Positions 18,787-28,426 are shown, counted from the stretch's first letter. The stretch is 64,000 nt of DNA from Chelativorans multitrophicus (GCF_011317445.1 NZ_JAAAPL010000003.1:186001-250000); one strand, 5' to 3'. The notes: generated from the sequence alone by a model not told the origin. Numbers and translations: made by a program.

Positions 18787-19212
18787 TCACTCCTTCACCG
18801 AAATGTTGATTTTGCGCACCAGCCGCTCCGGCTCGGGCCTGTCCAGATCGACGGAGAGCAGGCCGTTCTTGAGCTCCGCGCCGAGAACCCGCATTCCATC
18901 CGCAAGGACAAAAACCCGCTGGAACTGCCTTGAGGCAATGCCGCGATGCAAATATTCGCGCTCAGCCTCGTCATTCTGGCGCCCGCGTACCACGAGCTGG
19001 CTTTCCTCCGTGGTCACTTCGAGGTCCTGCTCCGAAAAGCCGGCAACAGCAAGCGTGATGCGCAGACGTTCGCCTCGCCCGTCTTCGTTGCGGATCCGCT
19101 CGATATTGTAGGGAGGATAACTGTCACCCGATTTCGCGATGCGTTCGAGCGTCTTTTCCATAGTGTCGAACCCCAGCAAAAGCGGGTTCGAAAACGGCGT
19201 CATACGCGTCAT
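18787..19212 (-). CDS. Hsp20 family small heat-shock protein
   Basis: ATP-independent chaperone that holds unfolding proteins. The 141 residues comprise an N-terminal arm (MTRMTPFSNPLLLGFDTMEK), an alpha-crystallin domain (about 35-130, with LAVAGFSEQDLEV and FVLADGMRVLGAELKNGLL) and a C-terminal INI motif of the I-x-I type used for oligomer assembly. The open frame extends upstream to 19398, but ATG 19212 has AGGAAGG four bases before it and matches the family. Likely heat-regulated through the leader; see the RNA-thermometer candidate. Confidence 0.9.
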   Translation of the reverse strand: MTRMTPFSNPLLLGFDTMEKTLERIAKSGDSYPPYNIERIRNEDGRGERLRITLAVAGFSEQDLEVTTEESQLVVRGRQNDEAEREYLHRGIASRQFQRVFVLADGMRVLGAELKNGLLSVDLDRPEPERLVRKINISVKE

Positions 19213-19320
19213 GTCCTTCCTGTCCTCAAAGAGCGACCCGGATAGGCGAAAACCCGAACTGGCGTTTCCACCCATGCCGTTGATATGGTCGATCCGGTCA
19301 ACAAGTTCAAGAAGGCAGCC
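19213..19320 (-). promoter_or_regulatory. Candidate ROSE-like RNA thermometer in sHSP leader
   Basis: Just before the heat-shock start, the transcript can form GUC-G-CUC / UUU / GAG-GAC (19222-19237), a short hairpin with one bulged G that hides the purine-rich GAGGA. The sequence UCGCU matches the U[U/C]GCU signature of ROSE elements, which control small heat-shock genes in rhizobia. The upstream limit of the element is a guess. A second ribosome site (AGGAAGG) lies outside the hairpin, which weakens the case. Confidence 0.4.
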
Positions 19321-19480
19321 CTTTGTGGGCGTGATCACCCTATTGGCGCCAAACGCGTTAATATCTCCCGCGATCGCAAAAAGCTTCCGCTGGAACAAAG
19401 CCGCGCATAGTTTTCCGCGACGGGTTCGTTAATTTGTCACGCAAATCACCTAGTCCAATCGCGGTCTGCAGGGATGGAAC

Positions 19481-20188
19481 ATGAGATACGCGATCTATTT
19501 TACGCCGGATAAGGACGACCCGCTCTCCCGGGTGGCAGAGCGATGGCTGGGGCGCAGCGCCTTCGGCGGCCAGATGGCAGCGCCCATTGCCGCAGGGTCG
19601 TTTTCCGCCGCCGAGATCGCCTTCCACACTGCAGCCGCCCGCCGCTACGGCTTTCACGCCACGCTGAAGGCGCCCTTTCAGCTGGCGGAGGGGAAAAGCG
19701 AGGCTGAGCTGATCGCAGCGCTTTCCAAGTTTGCCTCCGAGCGCAAGCCCTTCAGCGTCGAGCGGATCAAGCTTGCCCGGCTCGACGGCTTCTTTGCTCT
19801 GGTGCCTGCGGCCCCTGCCCCCGAGCTTGATGAGCTTGCTGCGGATGTGGTCACGGAGTTTGAGCCCTTCAGGGCGCCTTTGACGCCGGAGGAAGTGGAA
19901 CGGCGAAATCCCGACAGCCTCACGCCCACGCAGCTGAAAAATCTCTACAAATGGGGCTACCCCCATGTATTTGACGAATTTCGCTTCCATATGACGCTCA
20001 CGGGGCGGGTGCCTGCCGCCGAAGCTGCCCGGATGGAAGCCGCAATAGGCGACTTCTTCGGGCCGCTTCTCCTGGAACCGTTGGAGGTTTCCCGCCTTGC
20101 GCTGTTTGCCGAGCCGGACACTGGCGCGCCGTTCCACATCAAGTCCCTGCACGCCATTGGCGGCGAGAGGGAAAGGAAATTTGCCTGA
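19481..20188 (+). CDS. DUF1045 family 2H phosphoesterase-like phosphonate-locus protein
   Basis: A 235-residue protein of the DUF1045 group associated with phosphonate operons (TIGR03223-type). Two short HxT motifs, HATL near residue 53 and HMTL near residue 170, are the catalytic pair of 2H phosphoesterases, which open cyclic or 2',5'/2',3'-linked phosphates. It is followed one base later by phnM, and a role in processing the cyclic phosphate product of C-P lyase is plausible but unproven. ATG 19481 has AGGGA upstream. It is divergent from the heat-shock gene. Confidence 0.8.
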   Translation: MRYAIYFTPDKDDPLSRVAERWLGRSAFGGQMAAPIAAGSFSAAEIAFHTAAARRYGFHATLKAPFQLAEGKSEAELIAALSKFASERKPFSVERIKLARLDGFFALVPAAPAPELDELAADVVTEFEPFRAPLTPEEVERRNPDSLTPTQLKNLYKWGYPHVFDEFRFHMTLTGRVPAAEAARMEAAIGDFFGPLLLEPLEVSRLALFAEPDTGAPFHIKSLHAIGGERERKFA

Positions 20189-20189
20189 A

Positions 20190-21329
20190 ATGCCCAGTGA
20201 ACTGATCTTGAAAAATGCCCGCATCGTTCTTGCCGACGAGGTGGTGAGCGGCAACATCCTCGTCCGCGATGGGCACATCGCTGACGTGTCCCGCGGCAGC
20301 ACCGGCGCCGGCGAGGACATGGAGGGCGATTTCCTGATTCCGGGCCTCGTTGAGCTTCACACTGATCACCTGGAGCGGCACTATTCTCCGCGGCCTAAGG
20401 TTCGATGGAACCCGGTGGCCTCGGTGCTCGCCCATGACGCTCAGATCGCGGCATCCGGTATTACGACCGTCTTCGACGCGCTGCGCGTCGGCATGGACGA
20501 GGATGCGGATATGGAATCCGGCGAAATGCGCCGCCTGGCGGATGCCATCGAGGAAAGCGTAGCGGCCGGCCGTCTGCGCGCCGACCATTTCCTGCACCTG
20601 CGCTGCGAGGTTTCGGCGCCCGACTGCCTTGCGGGCTTCGCGCTCTTCGCCAGTGATCCGCATCTGAAGCTCGCCTCGCTGATGGATCATTCGCCGGGCC
20701 AGCGGCAGTTCACGAATCTCGACGCCTATGCGAGCTATTACAAGGTCGCGTTGAAACTCGATGACCAGGAGTTTCGGCGTTTCTGCGATCGGCGCATCGC
20801 CGAATCCGACAAAAACTCCGGCCCGAACCGGCGCGCCATCTCCGAAGTGTGCCGGGCGCACGGCATCATCCTTGCAAGCCATGATGATGCGACGGTCGAA
20901 CATGTCAGCGAAGCGGCGGCTGACGGCGTTCGGGTGGCCGAATTCCCGACCACCATGGCTGCTGCGCGTGCCTCCAAGGAGGCGGGCATGGCCGTGCTCA
21001 TGGGCGCTCCCAACGTGGTGCGCGGCAGCTCCCATTCCGGCAATGTCTCGGCGCGGGAGCTTGCCGAGGCGGGCGATCTCGACATACTCTCCTCCGACTA
21101 TATTCCCTTCAGCCTTGTGCAGGCGGCCTTCCATCTTGGCGAGGTGGTCGACGGCATCAGCCTGCCCGAGGCAGTGGCGAAGGTATCCAAAAATCCCGCG
21201 GAAGCCGTAGGACTTACCGACCGCGGGGTAATCGAGCCGGGCCGCCGGGCCGATCTGGTGCGGGTGCGGCTGGATGACGGCATCCCTGTCGTTCGCACCG
21301 TTTGGCGCGAGGGACGGCGCGTCGCCTGA
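20190..21329 (+). CDS. phnM: Alpha-D-ribose 1-methylphosphonate 5-triphosphate diphosphatase PhnM
   Basis: Amidohydrolase-fold enzyme of the C-P lyase pathway; it removes pyrophosphate from ribosyl phosphonate triphosphate. The 379-residue protein starts MPSELILKN. It has the metal-binding HTDHLERH near residue 55, further ligands in the LRCEV, ASHDDATVEH and SSDYIPFSL segments, and GVIEPGRRADLV near the end. It lies between the 2H phosphoesterase gene and phnN. The core C-P lyase genes phnGHIJKL are not in this window. Confidence 0.92.
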   Translation: MPSELILKNARIVLADEVVSGNILVRDGHIADVSRGSTGAGEDMEGDFLIPGLVELHTDHLERHYSPRPKVRWNPVASVLAHDAQIAASGITTVFDALRVGMDEDADMESGEMRRLADAIEESVAAGRLRADHFLHLRCEVSAPDCLAGFALFASDPHLKLASLMDHSPGQRQFTNLDAYASYYKVALKLDDQEFRRFCDRRIAESDKNSGPNRRAISEVCRAHGIILASHDDATVEHVSEAAADGVRVAEFPTTMAAARASKEAGMAVLMGAPNVVRGSSHSGNVSARELAEAGDLDILSSDYIPFSLVQAAFHLGEVVDGISLPEAVAKVSKNPAEAVGLTDRGVIEPGRRADLVRVRLDDGIPVVRTVWREGRRVA

Positions 21330-21958
21330 TGTTCTCGGCCAGCATAGAACGCGCGCAGAACGAGGCGCCCTTTCCCATCCGGCAGGGCGTTTTCGTTGCC
21401 GTGGCTGGCCCATCTGGCGGCGGCAAGGATTCGGTGATGGCCTATGCTCGCGAGCGGCTGGGAAATCTTGCCGGCGAGATCGTCTTCGCGCGCCGGATCA
21501 TTACGCGGCCTTTTGCGCCCGGCGGCGAAGAGCACGATACCCGGGACGTGCCGACCTTCGAGCGTGAAGAGGCGGCCGGCGCTTTCGCGCTGTCCTGGCG
21601 TGCCAACGGGCTGTGCTATGCCCTTCCGGCGGCGCTCGACGAGGAGATGCGTTCGGGCGGCGTGGTTGTGGCCAATGTGTCGCGGGCGATCATCCCTGCG
21701 CTCGGGGAGCGCTACGCCCACATTTTTCCCGTTATTGTGACAGCCCCCCGCGGGGTGCTGGCGGAGCGCTTGTCGCGTCGCGGTCGTGAGACGCGCGACG
21801 AGGTGCTGTCCCGCCTTGCCCGGAGCGAGGCGGGCGAGCTGGACGTGCCCGGCGCCCTCGTCATCGACAATTCCGGTCCGCTGGAACAGGCGGGAGAGCG
21901 CTTTCTAGAGGCGCTGCGCAAGGCGGCTGCCTGGAGCGACGTTTGTGATATGGTCTGA
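21329..21958 (+). CDS. phnN: Ribose 1,5-bisphosphate phosphokinase PhnN
   Basis: Makes PRPP from ribose 1,5-bisphosphate, the last step of carbon recovery in C-P lyase phosphonate use. The 209-residue guanylate-kinase-like fold has Walker [10 protein letters not shown] and the [17 protein letters not shown] segment typical of PhnN. ATG at 21329 shares one base with the phnM stop (TGATG), showing translational coupling. PRPP made here could feed the uracil phosphoribosyltransferase encoded 1.1 kb downstream. Confidence 0.92.
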   Translation: MFSASIERAQNEAPFPIRQGVFVAVAGPSGGGKDSVMAYARERLGNLAGEIVFARRIITRPFAPGGEEHDTRDVPTFEREEAAGAFALSWRANGLCYALPAALDEEMRSGGVVVANVSRAIIPALGERYAHIFPVIVTAPRGVLAERLSRRGRETRDEVLSRLARSEAGELDVPGALVIDNSGPLEQAGERFLEALRKAAAWSDVCDMV

Positions 21959-21978
21959 TCCCAGAACGGGACAGGACC

Positions 21979-22956
21979 ATGCTGCTCAAAGCCGAATTGC
22001 ATTGCCATATAGAAGGCGCGGCTTCGCCCGCATTGGTGAAAGCCCAGGCACGCAAATACGGCGCCGACATCTCCTCCTTCATCCGGGGCGGTGCATATTA
22101 TTGGCAAGACTTCACCACCTTTCTTCTCGCCTATGATCAGGCAGCGAGCCTCTTCCGTACGCAGGAGGACTATGCGCTTCTGGCCGAGACTTATCTGAAG
22201 GAGCTTGCCGCCGGGGGCGCGATCTATTCGGAGTTTTTCACATCGCCGGACCACGCGGAGCGAGCGGGGCTCTCTCCTCAGGCCTATACGGATGGGCTGG
22301 CCGAGGGCATGGTCCAGGCAAAGGCTGCAACCGGCATCGAATCCCGCATGATCGTCACCGGCGTGCGCCATTTCGGGCCGGAAGCCGTGGAGAAAGCTGC
22401 GCGCTTCGCCGCCTCGTGCGAGCACCCTCTGGTGACGGGCTTCGGCATGGCGGGCGACGAACGCGCCGGCCATCCCCGTGACTTCGCCTACGCCTTCGAT
22501 ATCGCCCGCGAAGCGGGGCTCGGCATCAGCATCCATGCCGGTGAGTTCGGCGGGGCGGAAAGCGTGGAAGCCGCGCTGGACCATATCCGCCCCTCGCGCA
22601 TCGGCCATGGCGTGCGGGCAATCGAAAATCCCGATCTCGTGCGCCGGATTGCCGATGAAGGCGTGGTGCTGGAAGTCTGCCCTGTCTCCAATGTGGTGCT
22701 TAAGGTCTTTCCCGAGTTCGCGCGTCATCCCTTTCCTCAGCTTGTGGCCGCGGGCTGCCGGGTGACGCTTAACTCCGACGATCCGCCGCATTTCCATACC
22801 AGCCTCGCGCGGGAATATGCGGTGGCGGCCGAATATTTCGGGCTCGATGAAACCACTCTCAACGCGATCACGAGCACGGCTATCGAGGCCGCATTCGTGG
22901 ATGAGAAGACCCGCGCGGCGCTATTTGCCCGCTTGAAGCCGGTGGTGGAGTCGTGA
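21979..22956 (+). CDS. add: Adenosine deaminase
   Basis: Zinc enzyme converting (deoxy)adenosine to (deoxy)inosine, 325 residues. Metal and substrate residues are visible in HCHIEGAA (residues 8-15), [11 protein letters not shown] near 190, RIGHGVRA near 213 and [11 protein letters not shown] near 270. Length and motifs suit the bacterial Add group, though adenine deaminase is a close alternative. It begins the nucleoside-salvage block (add, upp, then deoA-pnp-cdd and an ABC importer on the other strand). Confidence 0.88.
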   Translation: MLLKAELHCHIEGAASPALVKAQARKYGADISSFIRGGAYYWQDFTTFLLAYDQAASLFRTQEDYALLAETYLKELAAGGAIYSEFFTSPDHAERAGLSPQAYTDGLAEGMVQAKAATGIESRMIVTGVRHFGPEAVEKAARFAASCEHPLVTGFGMAGDERAGHPRDFAYAFDIAREAGLGISIHAGEFGGAESVEAALDHIRPSRIGHGVRAIENPDLVRRIADEGVVLEVCPVSNVVLKVFPEFARHPFPQLVAAGCRVTLNSDDPPHFHTSLAREYAVAAEYFGLDETTLNAITSTAIEAAFVDEKTRAALFARLKPVVES

Positions 22957-23054
22957 CCTGAGCACAAATCTGTGGCAGGGGCGCGCCGCCGTCTGGCGGC
23001 GGGCGGCATAAGCGCTATTGTTGCCGGTCGAAAAGAGTTTTGCGGAGAGTAGCA

Positions 23055-23684
23055 ATGCAGGGCGTAACCGTCGTCGATCACCCGCTTGTCCAGCACAAGC
23101 TGACCATCATGCGCGATAAGGAGACGTCGACGGCTGGCTTCCGCAGGCTGCTGCGCGAGATCTCGCTGCTGCTTTGCTATGAGGTCACGCGCGACCTGGA
23201 GCTGACCACGCGCATCATCGAAACCCCGCTCACCACCATGGAAGCGCCGACGCTGGAGGGCAAGAAGCTGGTCTTCGCCTCGGTGCTGCGCGCCGGCAAC
23301 GGCCTCCTCGACGGCATGCTGGACCTGGTGCCGGCCGCCCGCGTGGCCCATATTGGCCTCTACCGTGACCAGGAGACCCTGGAGGCGGTGGAATATTTCT
23401 TCAAGTCGCCGAGCGATCTGGAAAACCGGCTGGTGATCGTGGTCGACCCCATGCTGGCCACCGCCAATTCGGCTGTTGCGGCGGTCGACAAGCTCAAATC
23501 GCGCGGCGCCACCAACATCCGCTTCCTCTGCCTGCTTGCCGCCCCCGAGGGGATCCAGCATTTCCGGGAAATGCACCCGGACGTGCCGGTCTTCACCGCC
23601 TCGATCGATGAGCGGCTCAACGAGCATGGCTATATCCTGCCGGGGCTGGGGGATGCCGGCGACCGGATGTACGGCACGAAATGA
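23055..23684 (+). CDS. upp: Uracil phosphoribosyltransferase
   Basis: Salvages uracil to UMP with PRPP. ATG at 23055 (GGAGAG upstream) gives 209 residues, the standard size; an earlier in-frame start is less likely. The PRPP loop [12 protein letters not shown] and the C-terminal uracil-binding [17 protein letters not shown] are both intact. It faces deoA, which is convergent. Confidence 0.96.
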   Translation: MQGVTVVDHPLVQHKLTIMRDKETSTAGFRRLLREISLLLCYEVTRDLELTTRIIETPLTTMEAPTLEGKKLVFASVLRAGNGLLDGMLDLVPAARVAHIGLYRDQETLEAVEYFFKSPSDLENRLVIVVDPMLATANSAVAAVDKLKSRGATNIRFLCLLAAPEGIQHFREMHPDVPVFTASIDERLNEHGYILPGLGDAGDRMYGTK

Positions 23685-23796
23685 GTGCAGCCGCGGGGAG
23701 TTGCGCAGCTCTGCGGGCGCGTGGGCGCGAAGGATGAAGCGAAGACGCTAACAACCCACACGTCGGAAGAGAGGGGGTGCTTAGCTTCGGCGCTTC

Positions 23797-25113
23797 TCAG
23801 CCCGCGATCTTCTCCAGCACAGGCGATTGCGTGGAAAGCCGCTCATCGGCGATGCGGTAGGCGCGGCGGACCGCTTCGGCTGCCCGTTCGGCATCGGCGG
23901 GCGTGCGGGCATGGACCACGGCCAGCGGATCGTCGCGGCGGACTTCCCTGCCGATGGGCAATGTGGCTGTGAGGCCGACGGCGTGGTCGATTGGATCTTC
24001 CGGCCTGCGCCGGCCGCCGCCGAGTTCGACCACGACAATTCCCAGCGCCCGCGTGTCTATGCTGGCGACGAATCCCGCCCGCTCGGCTTTCACAGCACGC
24101 GTTTCGGGCGCGCGAGGGAGATATTGGTCCATCTTCTCAACGAAATCGGCGGGGCCGCCAAGCGCGGCGACCATCCGGCTAAAGCGCTCGGCCGCACCGC
24201 CGCTTTCGAGCGCCGTGCGGGCGCGTTTCAACGCATTCTCCCCACCGGATGCGATGCCCGTGGCTACGAGCATCTCGGCCGCCAGCGCCAGCGTCACCTC
24301 CTCAAGGCGCTCATCCCGTGTTTCTCCCGTGAGAAAATCGACGGCGTTTCGCACCTCGACAGCATTGCCCGCGGCCGTGGCGAGCGGCTCGTTCATGTCC
24401 GTGATAAGCGCGCTGGCAGATAGCCCCGCGCCCTGCGCCACCTGCACGAGGCTGGTCGCGAGCGCCTGAGCCTCGCTCCTCTCGGCCATGAAGGCGCCGT
24501 TGCCCGATTTTACGTCGAGGACCAACGACTGCAGGCCGGCGGCAAGTTTTTTGGAAAGAATCGACGCCGTGATGAGAGGGATGGATTCCACCGTGCCGGT
24601 CACGTCTCTGATGGCGTAGAAGCGGCGGTCCGCGGGCGCAAGGTCTCCCGTCTGGCCGATGATGGCGCAGCCGGCGGCGCGCACGGTTCGCTCGAACTCT
24701 TCCCGCGTCGGCTGGCTGCGATAGCCGGGAATGGAGTCCATCTTGTCGAGCGTGCCGCCCGTATGCCCGAGCCCGCGCCCCGATATCATGGGCACATAGG
24801 CGCCGCAGGCGGCGACGATGGGCGCCAGCATCAGCGAGACATTATCGCCCACGCCGCCCGTGGAATGCTTGTCGGTGACCGGGGCGGGAAGTGACAACCA
24901 GTCGAGCACGTCGCCGGAATCGCGCATTGCAAGAGTGAGCGCGACGGTTTCATCGCGCTCCATGCCGTTGAGCAGGACCGCCATGGCGAGGGCGGCCACC
25001 TGCCCTTCGCTCCAGGCGCCGGAGGCAAGACCGGCCGCAAAATCAGCGATATCGGCCGGCGACAGAGCCTTGCCGTCGCGTTTCCTGCGGATGATTTCCT
25101 GGGGGAGCGGCAT
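23797..25113 (-). CDS. deoA: Thymidine phosphorylase
   Basis: Splits thymidine or deoxyuridine with phosphate to the base and deoxyribose 1-phosphate. The 438 residues are the usual size for DeoA. The signature KHSTGGVGDNVSL, the phosphate-binding STGG loop, SGRGLGHTGGTLDK and KSGNGAFM are intact. The open frame continues upstream to 25272, but ATG 25113 matches the family start MPLPQEIIRRKRDG. It lies five bases behind the purine nucleoside phosphorylase gene. Confidence 0.95.
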   Translation of the reverse strand: MPLPQEIIRRKRDGKALSPADIADFAAGLASGAWSEGQVAALAMAVLLNGMERDETVALTLAMRDSGDVLDWLSLPAPVTDKHSTGGVGDNVSLMLAPIVAACGAYVPMISGRGLGHTGGTLDKMDSIPGYRSQPTREEFERTVRAAGCAIIGQTGDLAPADRRFYAIRDVTGTVESIPLITASILSKKLAAGLQSLVLDVKSGNGAFMAERSEAQALATSLVQVAQGAGLSASALITDMNEPLATAAGNAVEVRNAVDFLTGETRDERLEEVTLALAAEMLVATGIASGGENALKRARTALESGGAAERFSRMVAALGGPADFVEKMDQYLPRAPETRAVKAERAGFVASIDTRALGIVVVELGGGRRRPEDPIDHAVGLTATLPIGREVRRDDPLAVVHARTPADAERAAEAVRRAYRIADERLSTQSPVLEKIAG

Positions 25114-25117
25114 GGGG

Positions 25118-25924
25118 TCAGATCTCTGCGGCGCTGTCGCGCATGAACTGGGTAAGGATTTTCGCCAGCTTCCCACCGCCCACCGGCGCCATGTCCTTGG
25201 TCTCGTCATGCGAGAGCTCGCCCGCGCCGAGGCCAGCGGCCAGATTGGTAATGACCGAGCAGGCGGCGACACGCAGGCCTAAAAAGCGGGCGAGGATCAC
25301 CTCGGGCACGGTGGACATGCCGACGGCATCCGCGCCGAGCATACGCGCCATGCGGATTTCGGCCGGCGTCTCGAAGCTTGGGCCGGAGAACCACATATAA
25401 ACGCCCTTGTGCAGCGTCTCGCCGGCTTTGCTTGCCGCGCGCTCAAGCGCGTCGCGAAGGTCGCGGTCATAAGCCGCGCTCATGCCTACGAAGCGTGCTT
25501 CCGACTGCTCGCCGATCAGGGGATTCATACCGGAATAATTGATGTGATCTTCAACGAGCATCACTGAGCCAGCCGGCATGTCCACCTGAAGCGAGCCAGC
25601 GGCATTGGTAAGGATAATGGCGGTGACACCAATCCCAGCCAGCACTTCCAGAGCCGGACGCATGGCGGCGGCATTTCCGTGCTCGTAATAATGCGACCGG
25701 CCGGCGAGCATAATTACCGGAACGCTGCCGAAATAGCCGGCGACCAGCTCGCCCGCATGGCCGCTGACGCCGCTTAGCGGGAAGCCGGGCAGGTCCGCGT
25801 AGGGGATGTGCACGGGCTTTGTCAGCTCATCCGCCAATGCGCCCAGTCCCGAACCGAGCACGATGGCAAGCCGCGGCGCGAGCCCGTTCAGCCGCTCGAT
25901 CAGAATGTCGATCGTATTTCTCAT
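25118..25924 (-). CDS. Purine-nucleoside phosphorylase (trimeric, class II type)
   Basis: Phosphorolysis of inosine and guanosine (and deoxy forms) to the base and (deoxy)ribose 1-phosphate. The 268 residues carry LAIVLGSGLG near residue 18, the phosphate-binding LAGRSHYYEHG, TNAAGSLQ, and the base-binding region EVILARFLGL followed by VITNLAAG. These belong to the PunA/XapA (human PNP-like) class rather than hexameric DeoD. Its ATG overlaps the cdd stop by four bases. Together with Add it could process deoxyadenosine through deoxyinosine. Confidence 0.92.
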   Translation of the reverse strand: MRNTIDILIERLNGLAPRLAIVLGSGLGALADELTKPVHIPYADLPGFPLSGVSGHAGELVAGYFGSVPVIMLAGRSHYYEHGNAAAMRPALEVLAGIGVTAIILTNAAGSLQVDMPAGSVMLVEDHINYSGMNPLIGEQSEARFVGMSAAYDRDLRDALERAASKAGETLHKGVYMWFSGPSFETPAEIRMARMLGADAVGMSTVPEVILARFLGLRVAACSVITNLAAGLGAGELSHDETKDMAPVGGGKLAKILTQFMRDSAAEI

Positions 25925-26316
25925 GCGCCGGGCTCCAGATCGAAGGCACGCGGGAAGACGGAGGAGAAGGGAATTGTTTCCACAACACCGGTCGGACTGC
26001 AAAGGTGCAGCTTCGCGTCCGCCGTCACGAATTCCGACAGACGCTGACGGCAGCCGCCGCAAGGCACTATCTTCGGCATCTTCTCCGCCACGACGGCGAT
26101 CTCGCTGACGCGGCCGCCGCCGGCCATCACCATATGACCGAGCGCGGTGGTTTCCGCGCACCAGCCTTCGGGATAGGAGGCGTTCTCAATATTGCATCCG
26201 GCATGGATCGCGCCTGCATCGGTTCGAATCGCCGCTCCCACTGGAAAACGCGAATAGGGCGCATAGGCCCGTTCCATCGCCGCTTTCGCGGCGGCGAAGA
26301 GTTCGTCGGTACTCAT
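25921..26316 (-). CDS. cdd: Cytidine deaminase
   Basis: Zinc enzyme deaminating (deoxy)cytidine to (deoxy)uridine. The 131-residue homotetrameric type has zinc ligands Cys53 (CAE, with catalytic Glu55), Cys86 and Cys89 (PCGGC), and substrate residues in NIENASYPEGW. ATG 26316 shares a base with the stop of the upstream permease gene (TGATG), so it is translationally coupled to the transporter. Confidence 0.95.
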   Translation of the reverse strand: MSTDELFAAAKAAMERAYAPYSRFPVGAAIRTDAGAIHAGCNIENASYPEGWCAETTALGHMVMAGGGRVSEIAVVAEKMPKIVPCGGCRQRLSEFVTADAKLHLCSPTGVVETIPFSSVFPRAFDLEPGA

Positions 26317-27287
26317 CAACGCTCCTTCACATAGGGTATTCCGCCGGCGCGCGGTGGCTCGGCTCTGCCGATGAAGCCCGCAAGCAGGATGACGGTGAGG
26401 ATATACGGCAGGGCCTGCATGAACTGCACCGGGAGCTGCCCAAGGAGCGGCAAGGCCGTGCCCTGAATGCGAATGGCGAAAGCATCGAGAAAGCCGAAGA
26501 GCAGGCAGGCGAACATCACCGGGACGGGCCGCCATTTGGCGAAGATGAGGGCTGCCAGGGCAATATAGCCGCGGCCGGCGGTCATGTCCTTCACGAAGCC
26601 TGCATTCTGGGAAAGCGCCAGATAGGTGCCGGCAAGACCGGTAAGAATCCCGGTGCAGATGAGCGCGCGATAGCGCAGCCACGCGACGGAGATGCCGGCG
26701 GTATCCACTGCGGCAGGGTTCTCGCCGACCGCCCTGAGCCTCAGACCGAAGCGGGTGCGGAAGAGCACCCACCAGGTGAAAGGCACCAGCAGGAAGGCAA
26801 TGTAGACGATAAGGGAGTGACCGGAGAGCAGGTCCGAATAGAGTTCGCCGATGATCGGCACATCGCTCAGCGACCCCGCGAAGGGGAGCTGGATTGCGCC
26901 GAAACGTGCATCGCCGCCGAGCAGCGGCGTGCGCCCACCCTGGCTGAACCAGGCCTGGCCGAGAATGATGGTGGAGCCTGCGGCGATGAAGTTGATCGCC
27001 ACGCCCGAGACGATCTGGTTGCCGCGATGGGTGATGGAGGCAAAGCCGTGGACGAGCGAGAGGAAGACGGCGATTGCTACGGCTGCGGAAAGGCCGATCC
27101 AGGGGGATCCCGTGACGGCAGCCGCCGCCCCGGCGGCGAAGGCGCCCCCGAGCATCTTGCCTTCGAGCCCTATATCGAAAACGCCGGAACGTTCCGAATA
27201 AAGGCCGGCGAGCGCGGCTAGAAGCAGCGGCACCGAGACGCGGATGGTGGAATCGAGCAGGAAGACAAGCGTGCTAAAGAAATCCAT
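26316..27287 (-). CDS. Nucleoside-type ABC transporter permease
   Basis: Integral membrane subunit of 323 residues with about eight to nine helices, in the branched-chain/ribose-type (BPD_transp_2) permease family, close to NupQ/YufQ nucleoside permeases. The ERSGVFDIGLEGKMLGGAFA region near residue 35 and GENPAAVDTAGI near residue 205 are characteristic. Translational coupling to cdd and the neighbouring salvage genes indicate nucleoside uptake; this is inference from family and context. Confidence 0.88.
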   Translation of the reverse strand: MDFFSTLVFLLDSTIRVSVPLLLAALAGLYSERSGVFDIGLEGKMLGGAFAAGAAAAVTGSPWIGLSAAVAIAVFLSLVHGFASITHRGNQIVSGVAINFIAAGSTIILGQAWFSQGGRTPLLGGDARFGAIQLPFAGSLSDVPIIGELYSDLLSGHSLIVYIAFLLVPFTWWVLFRTRFGLRLRAVGENPAAVDTAGISVAWLRYRALICTGILTGLAGTYLALSQNAGFVKDMTAGRGYIALAALIFAKWRPVPVMFACLLFGFLDAFAIRIQGTALPLLGQLPVQFMQALPYILTVILLAGFIGRAEPPRAGGIPYVKER

Positions 27288-28426
27288 CAGACCCGCTCCC
27301 CCTGCTTCGCCTCGATTCCGACCGGGGCAGGGCGGATGCCCGCGAAGAGCGCCTGCAGGCTAGGCCGGAACAGGTTTTCGAGCGCTCCCGCGAAGAGGAT
27401 GACGAGGCCCTGGATGATAACGATCATGTCTCTGGATATGCCGGGCATCTCGAAGGCAAGCTCGGCGCCGCCCTGATAGAGGATGCCGAACAGGATAGAA
27501 GCCGGGACGATGCCCGCCGGATGCGAGCGGCCCATCAGCGCCACGGCGATGCCGACAAAGCCTGCGCCGGTGACAAAGTCGATCTGTAGCCGGTTCTGGT
27601 CGCCCATGACCGGGTTGAGCGCCATCATTCCGGCAAGCGCACCGGAGATCAGCATGGTGATTATGATAATGCGGGTTTCGCTGACGCCCGCATAGCGCGC
27701 CGCCTTCGGGCTGTGGCCGCGCATGCGGATTTCATAGCCAAGGCGCGTGCGCCAGATGAGCACCCAGACGAGGAAGGCCGCCAAAAGCGCCAGTAGGAAT
27801 GACAGGTTGAAGGGCGAGGAGCGCACCGAAAGCCCGACCGCATCAAGCAGGAAATTGAGTTTCGGGAGCCGCCCTCCCTCCAGAAAGGTGCGCGTTTGCG
27901 GCGCCTGGCTGGCGGCGGGCTTCAAAACGTTCACCAGCAGATAGACCATCAGGCTCGCGGCGATGAAATTGAACATGATGGTGGTGATGACGATATGGGA
28001 ACCGCGCCGGGCCTGTAGATAAGCCGGAATGAAGGCCCAGGCCGCGCCGAAGGCTGCCGCGCCGATAATGGCGAGCGGGAATGTTAGCCACCAGGGCAGC
28101 ACGCTGTCGAAGGCGAGGCAGACGAGCCCAACGCCCAGGCCCCCGACATAGGCCTGTCCTTCACCGCCAATGTTGAAAAGGCTGCAATGAAAAGCGACCG
28201 CGACGGCAAGCCCCGTAAAGATAAAGCTCGTCGCATAATAGAGCGTGTAGGCGATGGCCTGCCCGCGCCCCAGCGCGCCGTCGACCAAAATGACGGCGGC
28301 GCGGAACGGGTTTTCACCGATGAGCAGGACGACGAGGCCGGCGACGATGAAGGCAACCGTGACATTGATGAGGGGAATCAGCCCGTAATCGGCCCAGGCC
28401 GGCAGCTTTGCGTATGGCGCGCTCAC
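27287..28426 (-). CDS. Nucleoside-type ABC transporter permease
   Basis: Second integral membrane subunit, 379 residues, close to NupP/YufP. It has about ten hydrophobic segments and the hallmark FNIGGEGQAYVGGLG near residue 85 and GHSPKAARYAGVSE near residue 235. It shares one base with the next permease gene and four with the upstream ATPase gene. The three make one importer whose periplasmic binding protein is not encoded here. Confidence 0.88.
   Translation of the reverse strand: MSAPYAKLPAWADYGLIPLINVTVAFIVAGLVVLLIGENPFRAAVILVDGALGRGQAIAYTLYYATSFIFTGLAVAVAFHCSLFNIGGEGQAYVGGLGVGLVCLAFDSVLPWWLTFPLAIIGAAAFGAAWAFIPAYLQARRGSHIVITTIMFNFIAASLMVYLLVNVLKPAASQAPQTRTFLEGGRLPKLNFLLDAVGLSVRSSPFNLSFLLALLAAFLVWVLIWRTRLGYEIRMRGHSPKAARYAGVSETRIIIITMLISGALAGMMALNPVMGDQNRLQIDFVTGAGFVGIAVALMGRSHPAGIVPASILFGILYQGGAELAFEMPGISRDMIVIIQGLVILFAGALENLFRPSLQALFAGIRPAPVGIEAKQGERV

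Noticed and set aside
20139-21413. 424-codon minus-strand frame opposite phnM
   Set aside because: The plus-strand phnM frame carries all family motifs. The opposite frame is a codon-bias artefact.
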